A DNA stretch of 64,000 nt from Aeromicrobium massiliense JC14 (GCF_000312105.1 NZ_HE978638.1:488386-552385); one strand, 5' to 3'; positions 51,701 to 58,608 are shown, counted from the first letter of the stretch. Made by a program: numbers and translations. The notes: generated by a model not told the origin, from the letters alone.

Positions 51701-51932
51701 TCTTGAAGCGCGGGAAGACGTCCTTGAAGACGCGGGCCTCGACGTGGTGCGTGCCGGGCGTGCCGTTCGCGGTGGGCGGGCCCTCGTAGAACGTCCAGCG
51801 GGGGGCGTCCTGGGTGGCCTCGAGCGAGGCGTCGAACGTCCGGTTCTCGTCCCAGAACGACAGGATCTCGCGCTCCATCGCCGGCAGGTCGACGTGGGCG
51901 GGGACGGGGCGGTACCGAGGGGTCTGCGTCAC
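48795..51932 (-). CDS. ileS: Isoleucyl-tRNA synthetase
   Basis: Charges tRNA-Ile. The 1045-residue class I enzyme has the HIGH-type motif as PPTANGTPGTHHVEARVFKD, the GWDCHGLPVE editing-domain entrance, and KMSKHLGN in place of KMSKS, which is usual for the long (type 2, eukaryote-like) IleS of Actinobacteria. Type 2 enzymes are often less sensitive to mupirocin. GTG 51932 has TAGACT 8 nt upstream, indicating an essentially leaderless mRNA and no room for the T-box leader that regulates ileS in several other Actinobacteria. Confidence 0.97.
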   Translation of the reverse strand: MTQTPRYRPVPAHVDLPAMEREILSFWDENRTFDASLEATQDAPRWTFYEGPPTANGTPGTHHVEARVFKDVFPRFKTMQGFHVERKAGWDCHGLPVEIAVEKELGFNGKPDIEAFGIAEFNAKCRESVLRNVDLFEDMTERMAYWTDMSDPYRTMDSEYVQSVWWALKTIFDKGLLREDFRVAPYCPRCGTTLSDHELAQGYEDVVDPSVYVRFPLTSGPWAGTPLLVWTTTPWTLVSNTAVAVHPDVAYVRATNGTESVVVAEPLVEKALGEGWEVTDTISGRDMERWTYERPFALVDFTEDAHFVVLAEYVTTEDGTGLVHQSPAFGADDMAVGKAYGLPVVNPVRPDGHFEDDVPLVGGVFFKTADKTLVADLEARGLLFRELAYEHAYPHCWRCHTALLYYALPAWYVRTTKVKDQLLAENEKTSWFPETIKHGRYGDWLDNNIDWALSRSRYWGTPLPIWRNDADPSKVVCVGSLAELGELAGRDLADLDPHRPYIDDVTFTVDGEDGTYRRVPEVIDAWFDSGSMPFAQWGYPHVPGSAEKLERAYPAQYICEAIDQTRGWFYSLMAVGTLVFDQSSYENVVCLGHILAEDGRKMSKHLGNILLPMPLMDEHGADALRWFMACSGSPWSARRIGHNALAEIVRKVMLTYWNTVAFHVLYANTEGWSPATSTAPAPADRPVLDRWLLSQTHELVGDVTEALERFDTQAAGSLLASFIDDLSNWYVRRSRRRFWRGDAAALSTLHEVLDVVTRLLAPLAPFLAERVWQDVVRPVDPDAAPSVHLAAWPQADASLVVDGLADQVDLARRVTELGRAARAEAKVRTRQPLRRALVPSAAYAALDDELRREVCDELNVRDLGSFADAGGDLVDYSAKGNFRVLGKRFAKRTPLVANAIAEADATTLAHALRDAGTATVVVEGEDVEVSAEEVLLSERPREGWSVVNDQGETVALDLELDDELRRAGLAREAVRLVQEARKSSGLEVSDRITLRWTATGEAAEALRAHAGLIADEVLATSVEETADATAFRDDELGLAFDLAKA

Positions 51933-51940
51933 GACGTGGA

Positions 51941-51946
51941 AGTCTA
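51941..51946 (-). promoter_or_regulatory. -10 box of ileS
   Basis: TAGACT on the minus strand, 8 nt before the GTG at 51932. Confidence 0.4.
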
Positions 51947-51991
51947 CGGGGGAGCGCGCCGCCGAGAGCCCACGGCCGAGCCCGGGCCGAG

Positions 51992-52020
51992 TTGTCGCGT
52001 GACCGGGGCGGGTCTACTGT
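51992..52020 (+). promoter_or_regulatory. dksA-like gene promoter
   Basis: TTGTCG (51992-51997) and TACTGT (52015-52020) with a 17-nt spacer, ending 6 nt before the ATG at 52027. This is the clearest leaderless promoter in the window because both hexamers can be placed. Confidence 0.6.
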
Positions 52021-52026
52021 CCGGGC

Positions 52027-52428
52027 ATGCCCACCGAGAAGCTGGCCGTGCGCGAGGGCGAGGAGCCCTGGACCGACGCCGAGCGCGACGAGGTCCGCGC
52101 CGAGCTGCACAACGACCTGGAGCGGCTGCGCCGCGAGCTGGACCTGTCGGCGCAGGAGCTGCAGGACCTGCTGCGCGACGGCGCCGACGGCGCCGGACGC
52201 GACCAGGCCGACGAGGGGTCGGTGGCGCTCGAGCGCGACTCCGAGATGAGCCTCGCCGCCAACCAGCGGATGCTGCTGGTGCAGACCGAGAAGGCCCTGG
52301 AGCGGCTCGGCTCGGGCGTCTACGGCGACTGCGAGTCGTGCGGGCAGCCCATCGGCAAGATGCGGCTCATGGCGTTCCCGCGTGCCACGCTCTGCGTGAC
52401 CTGCAAGCAGCGCGAGGAGCGTCGCTGA
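52027..52428 (+). CDS. DksA/TraR-type zinc-finger protein
   Basis: A 133-residue protein with an N-terminal helical region (residues about 15-50), an acidic DQADEGSVALERDSEMSL segment and a C-terminal C4 zinc finger (CESCGQPIGKMRLMAFPRA, then [11 protein letters not shown]). DksA-type proteins bind the RNA polymerase secondary channel or act as zinc-finger regulators. The last 27 nt of the gene are repeated exactly about 560 bp downstream at the lspA start. Its neighbour in related genomes is usually lspA directly. Confidence 0.9.
   Translation: MPTEKLAVREGEEPWTDAERDEVRAELHNDLERLRRELDLSAQELQDLLRDGADGAGRDQADEGSVALERDSEMSLAANQRMLLVQTEKALERLGSGVYGDCESCGQPIGKMRLMAFPRATLCVTCKQREERR
52402..52428 (+). 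repeat. 27-bp direct repeat, copy A (3' end of the dksA-like gene)
   Basis: The final nine codons including the stop (coding CKQREERR) are repeated base for base at 52966-52992. The two copies are 564 bp apart and bracket the DUF6578-like gene. Confidence 0.95.
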
Positions 52429-52462
52429 GCCTGCCGCGCCCGGGAGCCCGTCCACGGACCCG

Positions 52463-52876
52463 GTGAGCCAGATGCATGCGGTGGTCTGGGTCGACGCGTG
52501 GCAGATGGAGTGCTGCGGCGAGGCGTTCGCGGTCGGTGACGACGTCACCTGGCAGCTGGACGACGACCCGGACCGCGACTGGTTGGAGGCGGCGCTCGGG
52601 CCGCAGGTTGCTGCGCGCGTCACCCATGCCGAGGAGCACCATCCGGACGGTGAGGACCTCCCGCAGGTGACGGGACGAGTCGTCGCCATCGCGCGCTCAT
52701 GGTGCGACTACCGCCCGGACTCCGACGATGGACGTCTCCTGCTTCCCGTCCCGGGATCGGCCGTGCTCTCCGCGGTGGACCGGTACGACGGAGGCATCGA
52801 GCGAGCGGCGCGCCCTGGCCTGACCTTCAACGGATGGGTCGTCGACCTGCAGCTCGACGGCGTCGATCGGGCATGA
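52463..52876 (+). CDS. Small protein with WQMECCG motif (DUF6578-like)
   Basis: A 137-residue soluble protein that starts MSQMHAVVWVDAWQMECCGE, followed by FAVGDDVTWQL, a beta-rich middle (THAEEHHPDGEDLPQVTGRVVAIA) and a C-terminal FNGWVVDLQLDGV. The WQMECCG plus GDxVTW combination resembles an actinobacterial family of unknown function that I recall as DUF6578. It is the only full gene in a segment flanked by exact 27-bp repeats, so it looks like an acquired cassette. GTG 52463 or ATG 52472 could be the start. Its TGA overlaps the ATG of a 39-residue frame. Confidence 0.7.
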   Translation: MSQMHAVVWVDAWQMECCGEAFAVGDDVTWQLDDDPDRDWLEAALGPQVAARVTHAEEHHPDGEDLPQVTGRVVAIARSWCDYRPDSDDGRLLLPVPGSAVLSAVDRYDGGIERAARPGLTFNGWVVDLQLDGVDRA

Positions 52877-52992
52877 CCGAGCCGTCCGGCGTGGACGGTG
52901 ACTCGCGGGCTGCCGGTCGCGGGTTCGGGTCCGGCTCGCCTCGTGTGGGAGACTCGGCGTCAACATGCAAGCAGCGCGAGGAGCGTCGCTGA
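52873..52992 (+). CDS. 39-residue frame ending in the DksA-like C-terminal tail
   Basis: This frame starts with an ATG overlapping the preceding stop (ATGA), runs through a Gly/Ser-rich stretch and ends in CKQREERR at repeat copy B. It may have no function of its own. Its interest is that ribosomes finishing it would stop within the first codons of lspA, reproducing the dksA-lspA coupling that the insertion would otherwise have broken. Confidence 0.3.
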   Translation: MTEPSGVDGDSRAAGRGFGSGSPRVGDSASTCKQREERR

Positions 52993-53504
52993 CCCCGGCC
53001 GGAGACGGCCCCGGCTCGCGGCCATACGTCCTGACCTTCACCCTCGTCGCCCTCGGCGTGTGGGTGCTCGACCAGCTCTCCAAGCTGTGGGCGGTGGACC
53101 GGCTGCAGGGCGAGCCCTCGATCGAGGTGCTGCCCCCGGTGCTGAACCTGACGTTCGTCCGCAACCCCGGCGCCGCGTTCGGCATGGGCACGTCGATGAC
53201 GATCGTGCTCAGCATCGTCGCCGTCGCGGTGGCCGTCGTGGTCGTCCGCGCCGCGTCCCGGCTGCGTGACCGCGGCTGGGCCATCGGCCTGGGCCTGCTG
53301 CTCGGCGGGGCGATCGGCAACCTGACCGACCGCATCTTCCGCGAGCCGGCCGTGATGCGCGGCCACGTCGTGGACTTCCTGGACTACGGCCCGTTCGTGG
53401 GCAACGTGGCCGACGTCGCCCTGACGTTCGCCGCTGTCGTGATCGTGTGGCGCACCCTGCGCGGAGTCGGCCTGGACGGCCAGAAGGTCGAGGACGGCGC
53501 ATGA
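52965..53504 (+). CDS. lspA: Prolipoprotein signal peptidase II
   Basis: Aspartic protease that cleaves lipoprotein signal peptides after lipidation. The 179-residue membrane protein has four helices. [11 protein letters not shown] is the conserved asparagine-containing motif, [10 protein letters not shown] holds the first catalytic Asp and VDFLDYG with NVADVALT the second. The N-terminal MQAARGASL is encoded by the 27-bp repeat, so the native start may have been inside dksA before the insertion. Its TGA overlaps the rluD ATG. Confidence 0.94.
   Translation: MQAARGASLTPAGDGPGSRPYVLTFTLVALGVWVLDQLSKLWAVDRLQGEPSIEVLPPVLNLTFVRNPGAAFGMGTSMTIVLSIVAVAVAVVVVRAASRLRDRGWAIGLGLLLGGAIGNLTDRIFREPAVMRGHVVDFLDYGPFVGNVADVALTFAAVVIVWRTLRGVGLDGQKVEDGA
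52966..52992 (+). repeat. 27-bp direct repeat, copy B (5' end of lspA)
   Basis: Exact copy of the dksA-like gene's 3' end. Here it supplies nearly all of the first nine lspA codons in another frame (MQAARGASL), the ATG beginning one base before the repeat. Confidence 0.95.
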
Positions 53505-54436
53505 GCACCCCCATGGAGCACAGGGTCCTGCGCGTCCCGGAGGGACTCGCCGGCGAGCGGGTCGACGCCGCCCTGGCCCGGCTGCTCGGCCTGTCGCGCA
53601 CCCGCGCCAGCGAGCTGGTCGCCGAGGGGCACGTCCTGCTGAACGGCCAGCCGCCGATGAAGTCCGAGCGGGTCGAGCCCGGCGCGCTGCTCGAGGCGTC
53701 CATCCCGGCGCCGCGCACCGCCGAGGTCGTGGCGCAGGCGGTCGAGGGCATGCGCATCGTGCACGACGACGACGACCTCGTCGTGGTCGACAAGCCGATC
53801 GGCGTCGCCGCACACCCCAGCGTCGGCTGGGAGGGCCCGACGGTGCTCGGCCACCTCGCCGCCGCTGGCTACCGCATCTCCACGTCCGGCGCGCCCGAGC
53901 GCCAGGGCATCGTGCACCGGCTCGACGTCGGCACCAGCGGTCTCATGGCCGTGGCCAAGTCCGAGCACGCGTACACGGTGATGAAGCAGGCGTTCCGCAC
54001 GCGCACCGTCGACAAGACGTACCACTCGCTCGTCCAGGGCCACCCGGACCCGCACACCGGCACGATCGACGCGCCCATCGCGCGCCACCCCAAGCACGAC
54101 TTCAAGTTCACGGTGAAGGCCGACGGACGTCCGAGCATCACGCACTACGACACGCTCGAGGCGCACCGCTACGCGTCGCTGCTGACGATCAAGCTCGAGA
54201 CCGGCCGTACGCACCAGATCCGCGTGCACATGAGCGCGATCAAGCACCCGTGCGTCGGCGACCTGCAGTACGGCGCCGACCCGGTGCTGGCCCGCAAGGT
54301 CGGCCTGGAGCGCCAGTGGCTGCACGCGGTGAAGCTCGGCTTCCTGCACCCGCGCACGAACGAGTACGTCGAGTTCGAGTCGACCTACCCCGACGACCTG
54401 CAGCAGGCGCTCGACCGCGTCCGCGACCTGTCGTAG
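53501..54436 (+). CDS. 23S rRNA pseudouridine synthase, RluD family
   Basis: A 311-residue RluA/RluD-type pseudouridine synthase. An N-terminal S4 domain ([20 protein letters not shown]) precedes the catalytic domain with [14 protein letters not shown], in which the Asp is the nucleophile, then KTYHSLVQG and [12 protein letters not shown]. In Actinobacteria this gene follows lspA (Rv1540). The ATG overlaps the lspA stop. Repeat copy 2 begins 31 nt after its stop. Confidence 0.94.
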   Translation: MSTPMEHRVLRVPEGLAGERVDAALARLLGLSRTRASELVAEGHVLLNGQPPMKSERVEPGALLEASIPAPRTAEVVAQAVEGMRIVHDDDDLVVVDKPIGVAAHPSVGWEGPTVLGHLAAAGYRISTSGAPERQGIVHRLDVGTSGLMAVAKSEHAYTVMKQAFRTRTVDKTYHSLVQGHPDPHTGTIDAPIARHPKHDFKFTVKADGRPSITHYDTLEAHRYASLLTIKLETGRTHQIRVHMSAIKHPCVGDLQYGADPVLARKVGLERQWLHAVKLGFLHPRTNEYVEFESTYPDDLQQALDRVRDLS

Positions 54437-54466
54437 CCCCACCCGGGAGAGGCCTCGCCTTCCCGG

Positions 54467-54523
54467 TGAGTGTGACGTTTCGGGGGTCATGGGGCCCGTT
54501 GGAGCCCCGAAACGTCACACTCA
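54467..54523. repeat. Palindromic dispersed repeat, copy 2
   Basis: Arms TGAGTGTGACGTTTCGGGG (54467-54485) and its perfect complement (54505-54523), 19 bp each, around a 19-nt loop. It lies between convergent genes, and the last three bases are the stop codon of the nuclease-like gene. Weaker pairing extends outside the arms. Confidence 0.85.
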
Positions 54524-55507
54524 ACGGGAGCCGGACCCCCAGCGATGGGCGCCGGGCCACTCGTGCCACCACGCCGGCTGCAGAGTCGTCCAGGTGCCCG
54601 GACCAGTCCGGGCCGCGTGGCTCGCGGCACGTCGCAGCCTTCGTACGAGGGCCGATCGGTCCCGGTGGTCGAGCGACGAGACGCGGACGACCACCAGGCC
54701 CGCTTGCTCCAGCCGCTCCTCGCGCCGGTTGTCCTCGGCGTGCTGCTCGCGCTCGCGATGGTGGTCGCCGTCGACCTCGACGACCAGCCCGCGGCGTCGG
54801 TCGAGCAGGTCGACCACGCCCAGCAGCGTCCCGCCGAGATCGAAGACCGGCACGTTGACCTCCAGACGTCCGAGGTCGGCGTCCAGCTCGGCCACCAAGC
54901 GGGTCCGCGTCTCCCACGGACTGCACGACCGCTCGCTTCCGAGCTCGAGGGCGCGACGGGCCTGCACCAAGCCGTGCACCTTGTGGTGCGCGGCCACGAC
55001 CGCACGGACCCGCCGCAGCGTCGTGTGCGGCAGGCGCGACGTCGCCGAGACCGCCATGTCCAGGGCGACCACGGCGTCGCGCACGTCGCGGGCCGTGCGC
55101 ATCTCGTCGAACGCGGCGCGGGCCGGCGAGGTGACGCGGTACGACTCCAGATGGAGGACCTCGTCCGGCAGGAGCGTCCCGCGGAACGGTTCGATGCCGG
55201 ACCGCCGCCGCACCTGGGTGCCCGGTGGGCAGTGGACGAGCACAGGCCGCAGGCCCTCGGCGGTGTGTCCGTCGAACCAGGCGCAGCCCAGCAGCGCCAA
55301 GGCGGCCCAGCCACCGACCACGCCGTGCCGGCCGGCCACGGCGACGGCGTGGGCGACGTGCTCGAGCAGCTCGGAGGTCGGCGCGTCCGCCGGGCGGACG
55401 ACGCCGTGCCCGGAGCGGGTCCAGGACGGCCCGCGCAGGACGTCGGCCGTCGTCCCGGCGGCGAGGGCCTCCGCCGTACGACGGGTCAGCAGGATCGGGT
55501 CGTCCAT
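54521..55507 (-). CDS. Vsr/DUF559-like endonuclease-domain protein flanked by palindromic repeats
   Basis: A 328-residue protein. The N-terminal part (LTRRTAEALAAGTTADVL, then RGPSWTRSGHGVVRP) resembles the winged-helix region of AbiEi-like proteins. The C-terminal third has GVVDLLDRRRGLVVEVDGDHH followed by ERLEQAGLVVVRVS, a PD-(D/E)xK nuclease layout like Vsr and DUF559 proteins, with candidate catalytic Asp, Glu, Asp and His. Proteins of this architecture are often multicopy in Nocardioidaceae. ATG 55507 is chosen; an upstream GTG at 55555 is possible. Copies 2 and 3 of the palindromic repeat sit at its two ends, and the stop codon is inside copy 2. Confidence 0.75.
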   Translation of the reverse strand: MDDPILLTRRTAEALAAGTTADVLRGPSWTRSGHGVVRPADAPTSELLEHVAHAVAVAGRHGVVGGWAALALLGCAWFDGHTAEGLRPVLVHCPPGTQVRRRSGIEPFRGTLLPDEVLHLESYRVTSPARAAFDEMRTARDVRDAVVALDMAVSATSRLPHTTLRRVRAVVAAHHKVHGLVQARRALELGSERSCSPWETRTRLVAELDADLGRLEVNVPVFDLGGTLLGVVDLLDRRRGLVVEVDGDHHREREQHAEDNRREERLEQAGLVVVRVSSLDHRDRSALVRRLRRAASHAARTGPGTWTTLQPAWWHEWPGAHRWGSGSR

Positions 55508-55564
55508 GGCGGCAGCGTGGCTCGGCTCCGCTCGATCGCGCCGGACGTCGTCCACATGCCGTCC

Positions 55565-55627
55565 CGCTGAGCGTGACGTTCCGGGGCTCGGATCGCCCGG
55601 CAGACCCCCGAAACGTCACACTCAGCG
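55565..55627. repeat. Palindromic dispersed repeat, copy 3
   Basis: Arms at 55565-55586 and 55606-55627 (22 nt, two mismatches, one a G-T pair) with the same TGAGYGTGACGTTYCGGGG core around a 19-nt loop. Here the element lies in a 214-nt divergent region, upstream of both the nuclease-like gene and the aminotransferase, so it cannot be serving as an ordinary terminator. Confidence 0.85.
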
Positions 55628-55708
55628 CGAAGGCGAGCCGCGCGCAGGCGACCTGCGCGAGTCTGGGGGAGTGAGGGACGTCCCACCCGGGCGACGGGTG
55701 CGCAGTGC

Positions 55709-55714
55709 GACAAT
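55709..55714 (+). promoter_or_regulatory. -10 box of the aminotransferase gene
   Basis: GACAAT 7 nt before the ATG at 55722; leaderless initiation inferred. The first base differs from TANNNT. Confidence 0.35.
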
Positions 55715-55721
55715 GAGGCGC

Positions 55722-56945
55722 ATGACCCGTGCGCTGCAGCAGTCCGAGAAGCTGAGGGACGTCCTCTACGACATCCGCGGACCGGTCAGCGCACGAGCCG
55801 CCCAGCTGGAGGCCGAGGGCCACCGCATCCTCAAGCTCAACATCGGCAACCCGCAGCCGTTCGGGTTCGACGCGCCGGCCGAGATCCTGCAGGACGTCAT
55901 CGCGGCGCTGCCCGTGGCGCAGGGCTACTCCGACTCGCGCGGCATCCTGTCGGCGCGCCGTGCGGTCGTGCACCACTACCAGCTGCAGGACGGCTTCCCG
56001 GCCCTCGACATCGACGACGTCTGGCTGGGCAACGGCGTCTCCGAGCTGATCTCGATCGCGCTCCAGGCGCTGCTCGACAACGGCGACGAGGTGCTCATCC
56101 CGGTGCCGGACTACCCGCTGTGGACGGCGGTGACGAACCTGGCCGGCGGCCGCCCCGTGCACTACCGGTGCGACGAGGAGAACGGCTGGAACCCCGACCT
56201 CGAGGACCTTGCGTCCAAGATCACCGACCGCACCAAGGCGATCGTCGTGATCAACCCCAACAACCCCACCGGCGCGGTCTACTCGCGCCAGACGCTCGAG
56301 GGCATCGCCGAGCTGGCGCGCAAGCACGGTCTCGTGCTCATGGCCGACGAGATCTACGACAAGATCCTGTACGACGACGCCGAGCACGTCCCGCTCGCGA
56401 GCGTGGCGCCGGACGTCATGACGCTGACCTTCAACGGCCTGTCCAAGGCGTACCGCGTCTGTGGCTACCGGGCGGGGTGGATGGTCGTGTCGGGCCCGAC
56501 CGACCACGCGTCGAGCTACCTCGAGGGCGTCAACCTGCTCGCGTCGATGCGGCTGTGCCCGAACGTGCCGGCACAGCACGCGATCCAGGTGGCGCTCGGC
56601 GGCTACCAGTCGATCAAGGAGCTGATCCTGCCCGGCGGACGCCTGCTCGAGCAGCGCGACACCGCGGTCACCGAGCTGCGCAAGATCCCCGGCGTCAGCG
56701 TCGTGGCCCCACGCGGCGCGCTGTACGCCTTCCCGCGGCTGGACCGCGAGATGTACCCGGTGAAGGACGACCAGCAGCTCGCGCTGGACCTGCTGATGAA
56801 GGAGAAGATCCTCATCACGCCGGGCACCGGCTTCAACTGGCCCGACCCCGACCACCTGCGCATCGTGACGCTGCCGTGGGCGCGCGACCTGGCCGAGGCG
56901 ATCCAGCGGCTGGGCAGCTTCCTGTCCTCCTACGAGCAGGTCTAG
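55722..56945 (+). CDS. PLP-dependent aminotransferase (alanine aminotransferase, AlaA-like)
   Basis: A 407-residue class I/II aminotransferase. It begins LRDVLYDIRGPVSARAAQLE, has LKLNIGNPQPFGFDAP, GYSDSRGILSARRAV, INPNNPTGAVYS and the PLP lysine in NGLSKAYRVCGYRAGW, with RIVTLPW near the end holding the substrate-carboxylate Arg. The pattern matches the AlaA/YfbQ group that makes alanine from glutamate and pyruvate. Its stop codon shares CTAG with the converging signal-peptidase gene. Confidence 0.92.
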   Translation: MTRALQQSEKLRDVLYDIRGPVSARAAQLEAEGHRILKLNIGNPQPFGFDAPAEILQDVIAALPVAQGYSDSRGILSARRAVVHHYQLQDGFPALDIDDVWLGNGVSELISIALQALLDNGDEVLIPVPDYPLWTAVTNLAGGRPVHYRCDEENGWNPDLEDLASKITDRTKAIVVINPNNPTGAVYSRQTLEGIAELARKHGLVLMADEIYDKILYDDAEHVPLASVAPDVMTLTFNGLSKAYRVCGYRAGWMVVSGPTDHASSYLEGVNLLASMRLCPNVPAQHAIQVALGGYQSIKELILPGGRLLEQRDTAVTELRKIPGVSVVAPRGALYAFPRLDREMYPVKDDQQLALDLLMKEKILITPGTGFNWPDPDHLRIVTLPWARDLAEAIQRLGSFLSSYEQV

Positions 56946-58570
56946 CCGGACTGGCAGTAGGTGAACGTCACCGGGTTGCCCGCCCGGACGAACTGGTTGT
57001 GGCTGACGCCACGGACGACCCAGGTGCCGGCGGCGAACGACGTCGTGGTCGAGCCCTGGGACTCCGGAACGCGCAGGAGGCGGTGACGCGGATCGGTGAT
57101 GCCGGGGGTGGTCGGGCCGAGCGTGGCCTGCCAGCGTTGCCAGGTCGTCGAGGTGGTGATGACCGTGACCTCGGCGCAGTAGCTCGTGGTGCCCCACGCG
57201 CTGGTGACGGCGACCGTCGCCGCCGCCTCGACGAGCGGGGCGGTGGCGTTCATCGGGTAGCAGTACCGGAAGGTCCGTGGCGTGTCGGCTCGCACGACGG
57301 CGGTGGACGGGCTGCTGCCGCGGAACGTCACCCGTCCGGCCGCGGCGTCCCACTGGTGGACCGTCGCGACCTGCAGCGGCGTCGGGGCGGCGCCGAGCCA
57401 GAGGACCGGGTCGGTGAGGCCCGGCGTCGTGCGGTCGATGATCGCCTCCCAGCTGACGAACGACGCCGAGGTCGTCGTGACGTCGACGTCGACGCACGTG
57501 GAGGAGCTGGGGTTCGGCGCCGGCGTGACGCGGACCGCGACGGCGACGCGGGGATCGCCCGGGACGACTGGGGGCGGGGTCCGGGTGCCGCACCACTGCG
57601 CGGTGTGGCTGGCTCCTGGGGCGAGGGTCGGCGCGTTCGACGGACCACGGACGACCCACGACGTGCGGCTCCAGGACACGGTGCGCAGCTGGCCGCTGCT
57701 CGGCTGGGTGCTGCTGTCGAAGGGCGGATCCATCGGGATCGTGATCTGCCAGGTCTGGGGAACGGTGCTGCGGTTCGTCACGGTGATCGACACGCAGAAG
57801 CCGGTGACCCAGTCCTGGGTGACCGTCTGGGTGTAGGTGACCGGCGAGGTCGTGACGTGGGCCGGCCGCGACAGGGCGAACAGGCTGTCGGGACGCAGGC
57901 CGCCGAGGGTCGCTGCCGTGCCCGGAACGGTGCCCACCAGCACGAGCCCCGACGCGAGCACCAGGGCGACCAGCCGTCGCCGAGCGAGGGGAGCAGCCGG
58001 CCGGGAGCGCCGAGACGGCTCGCCTCGCTCCCGGCGCCGGCGGGTGCGCCGCGAGCGGTTCCCTCCGCCGCTCGAACCGGCTCCGTCGGTCGCCCACGAC
58101 CAGACGCTGGCGCCGACCAGGAGGCCGGACAGCAGAGCGAGGCTGAGCGGGGACAGCACCCACCGGACCACGGCCCCGGCGTGCGGGAGCAGGACGAGCA
58201 CGCGTCCTTGGACGTCGGCGTCGTTCGGCGTCCACGCGTCCTGGCCACGGTTGTTGTCACCCTGCAGCGAGTAGGTCCGGTCGGCGTTGACGGCGACGAT
58301 CCGGTGGACGACGTGCACCCCGGCTCCGACGTGTCCTTCCGGCACCCGGTACACGAGCGCGTCGCCCTCGGAGTACGGGCCGGAACGCCAGGTGACGAGC
58401 AGGTCGTCCTGCTCGTACTCGGGAAGCATCGAGGTCCCGGACACGACGCTGAGGCGCAGGCGGGGCTCGTCCAGGCCGATCGCCGGCCAGCGGACGCTCG
58501 TCGCCAGGACGAGCAGCACAGCGGCCCAGGCGCACGCCGCGACGAGCCGGTGGGCCACACGTCTCCACAC
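56942..58570 (-). CDS. SipW-type signal peptidase I fused to three cysteine-bounded CBM2-like domains
   Basis: A 542-residue fusion. Residues 8-25 and 133-155 are membrane helices framing an ER/SipW-type signal peptidase domain: catalytic Ser47 in SGTSMLPEY, His89 in VVHRIV in place of the bacterial Lys, and GDNNRGQD (104-111). An Arg-rich linker (172-200) leads to a third hydrophobic helix (200-218) followed by AATLGGL, then three domains each bounded by two cysteines (259/327, 359/437, 465/539) with conserved Trp. DWVTGFCVSITVTNRS with a later W resembles carbohydrate-binding module family 2. GTG 58570 follows GGACGGGAG. It lies 38 nt after its probable substrate gene. Confidence 0.85.
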   Translation of the reverse strand: MWRRVAHRLVAACAWAAVLLVLATSVRWPAIGLDEPRLRLSVVSGTSMLPEYEQDDLLVTWRSGPYSEGDALVYRVPEGHVGAGVHVVHRIVAVNADRTYSLQGDNNRGQDAWTPNDADVQGRVLVLLPHAGAVVRWVLSPLSLALLSGLLVGASVWSWATDGAGSSGGGNRSRRTRRRRERGEPSRRSRPAAPLARRRLVALVLASGLVLVGTVPGTAATLGGLRPDSLFALSRPAHVTTSPVTYTQTVTQDWVTGFCVSITVTNRSTVPQTWQITIPMDPPFDSSTQPSSGQLRTVSWSRTSWVVRGPSNAPTLAPGASHTAQWCGTRTPPPVVPGDPRVAVAVRVTPAPNPSSSTCVDVDVTTTSASFVSWEAIIDRTTPGLTDPVLWLGAAPTPLQVATVHQWDAAAGRVTFRGSSPSTAVVRADTPRTFRYCYPMNATAPLVEAAATVAVTSAWGTTSYCAEVTVITTSTTWQRWQATLGPTTPGITDPRHRLLRVPESQGSTTTSFAAGTWVVRGVSHNQFVRAGNPVTFTYCQSG

Positions 58571-58608
58571 CCGCCGCTCCCGTCCTGGAAGTGCCGTCGT
58601 CTCCGAGG

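Noticed and set aside
51933..52026. T-box riboswitch for ileS
   Set aside because: Only 94 nt are available and neither a specifier stem nor the T-box sequence (AGGGUGGNACCGCG type) is present.
48075..52466. Open frame of 1463 codons on the plus strand opposite ileS
   Set aside because: Shadow of ileS and neighbours; the predicted product is repetitive Val/Asp/Arg/Gly without motifs.
52454..52933. CGGACCCG/CGGGTCCG inverted pair near the ends of the dksA-lspA insertion
   Set aside because: Eight bases at high GC is within chance, and the positions do not coincide with the 27-bp repeat borders.
57871..58010. A separate gene starting inside the SipW fusion for the three C-terminal domains
   Set aside because: The frame is continuous and no ribosome-binding site or plausible start was found before the third hydrophobic helix.
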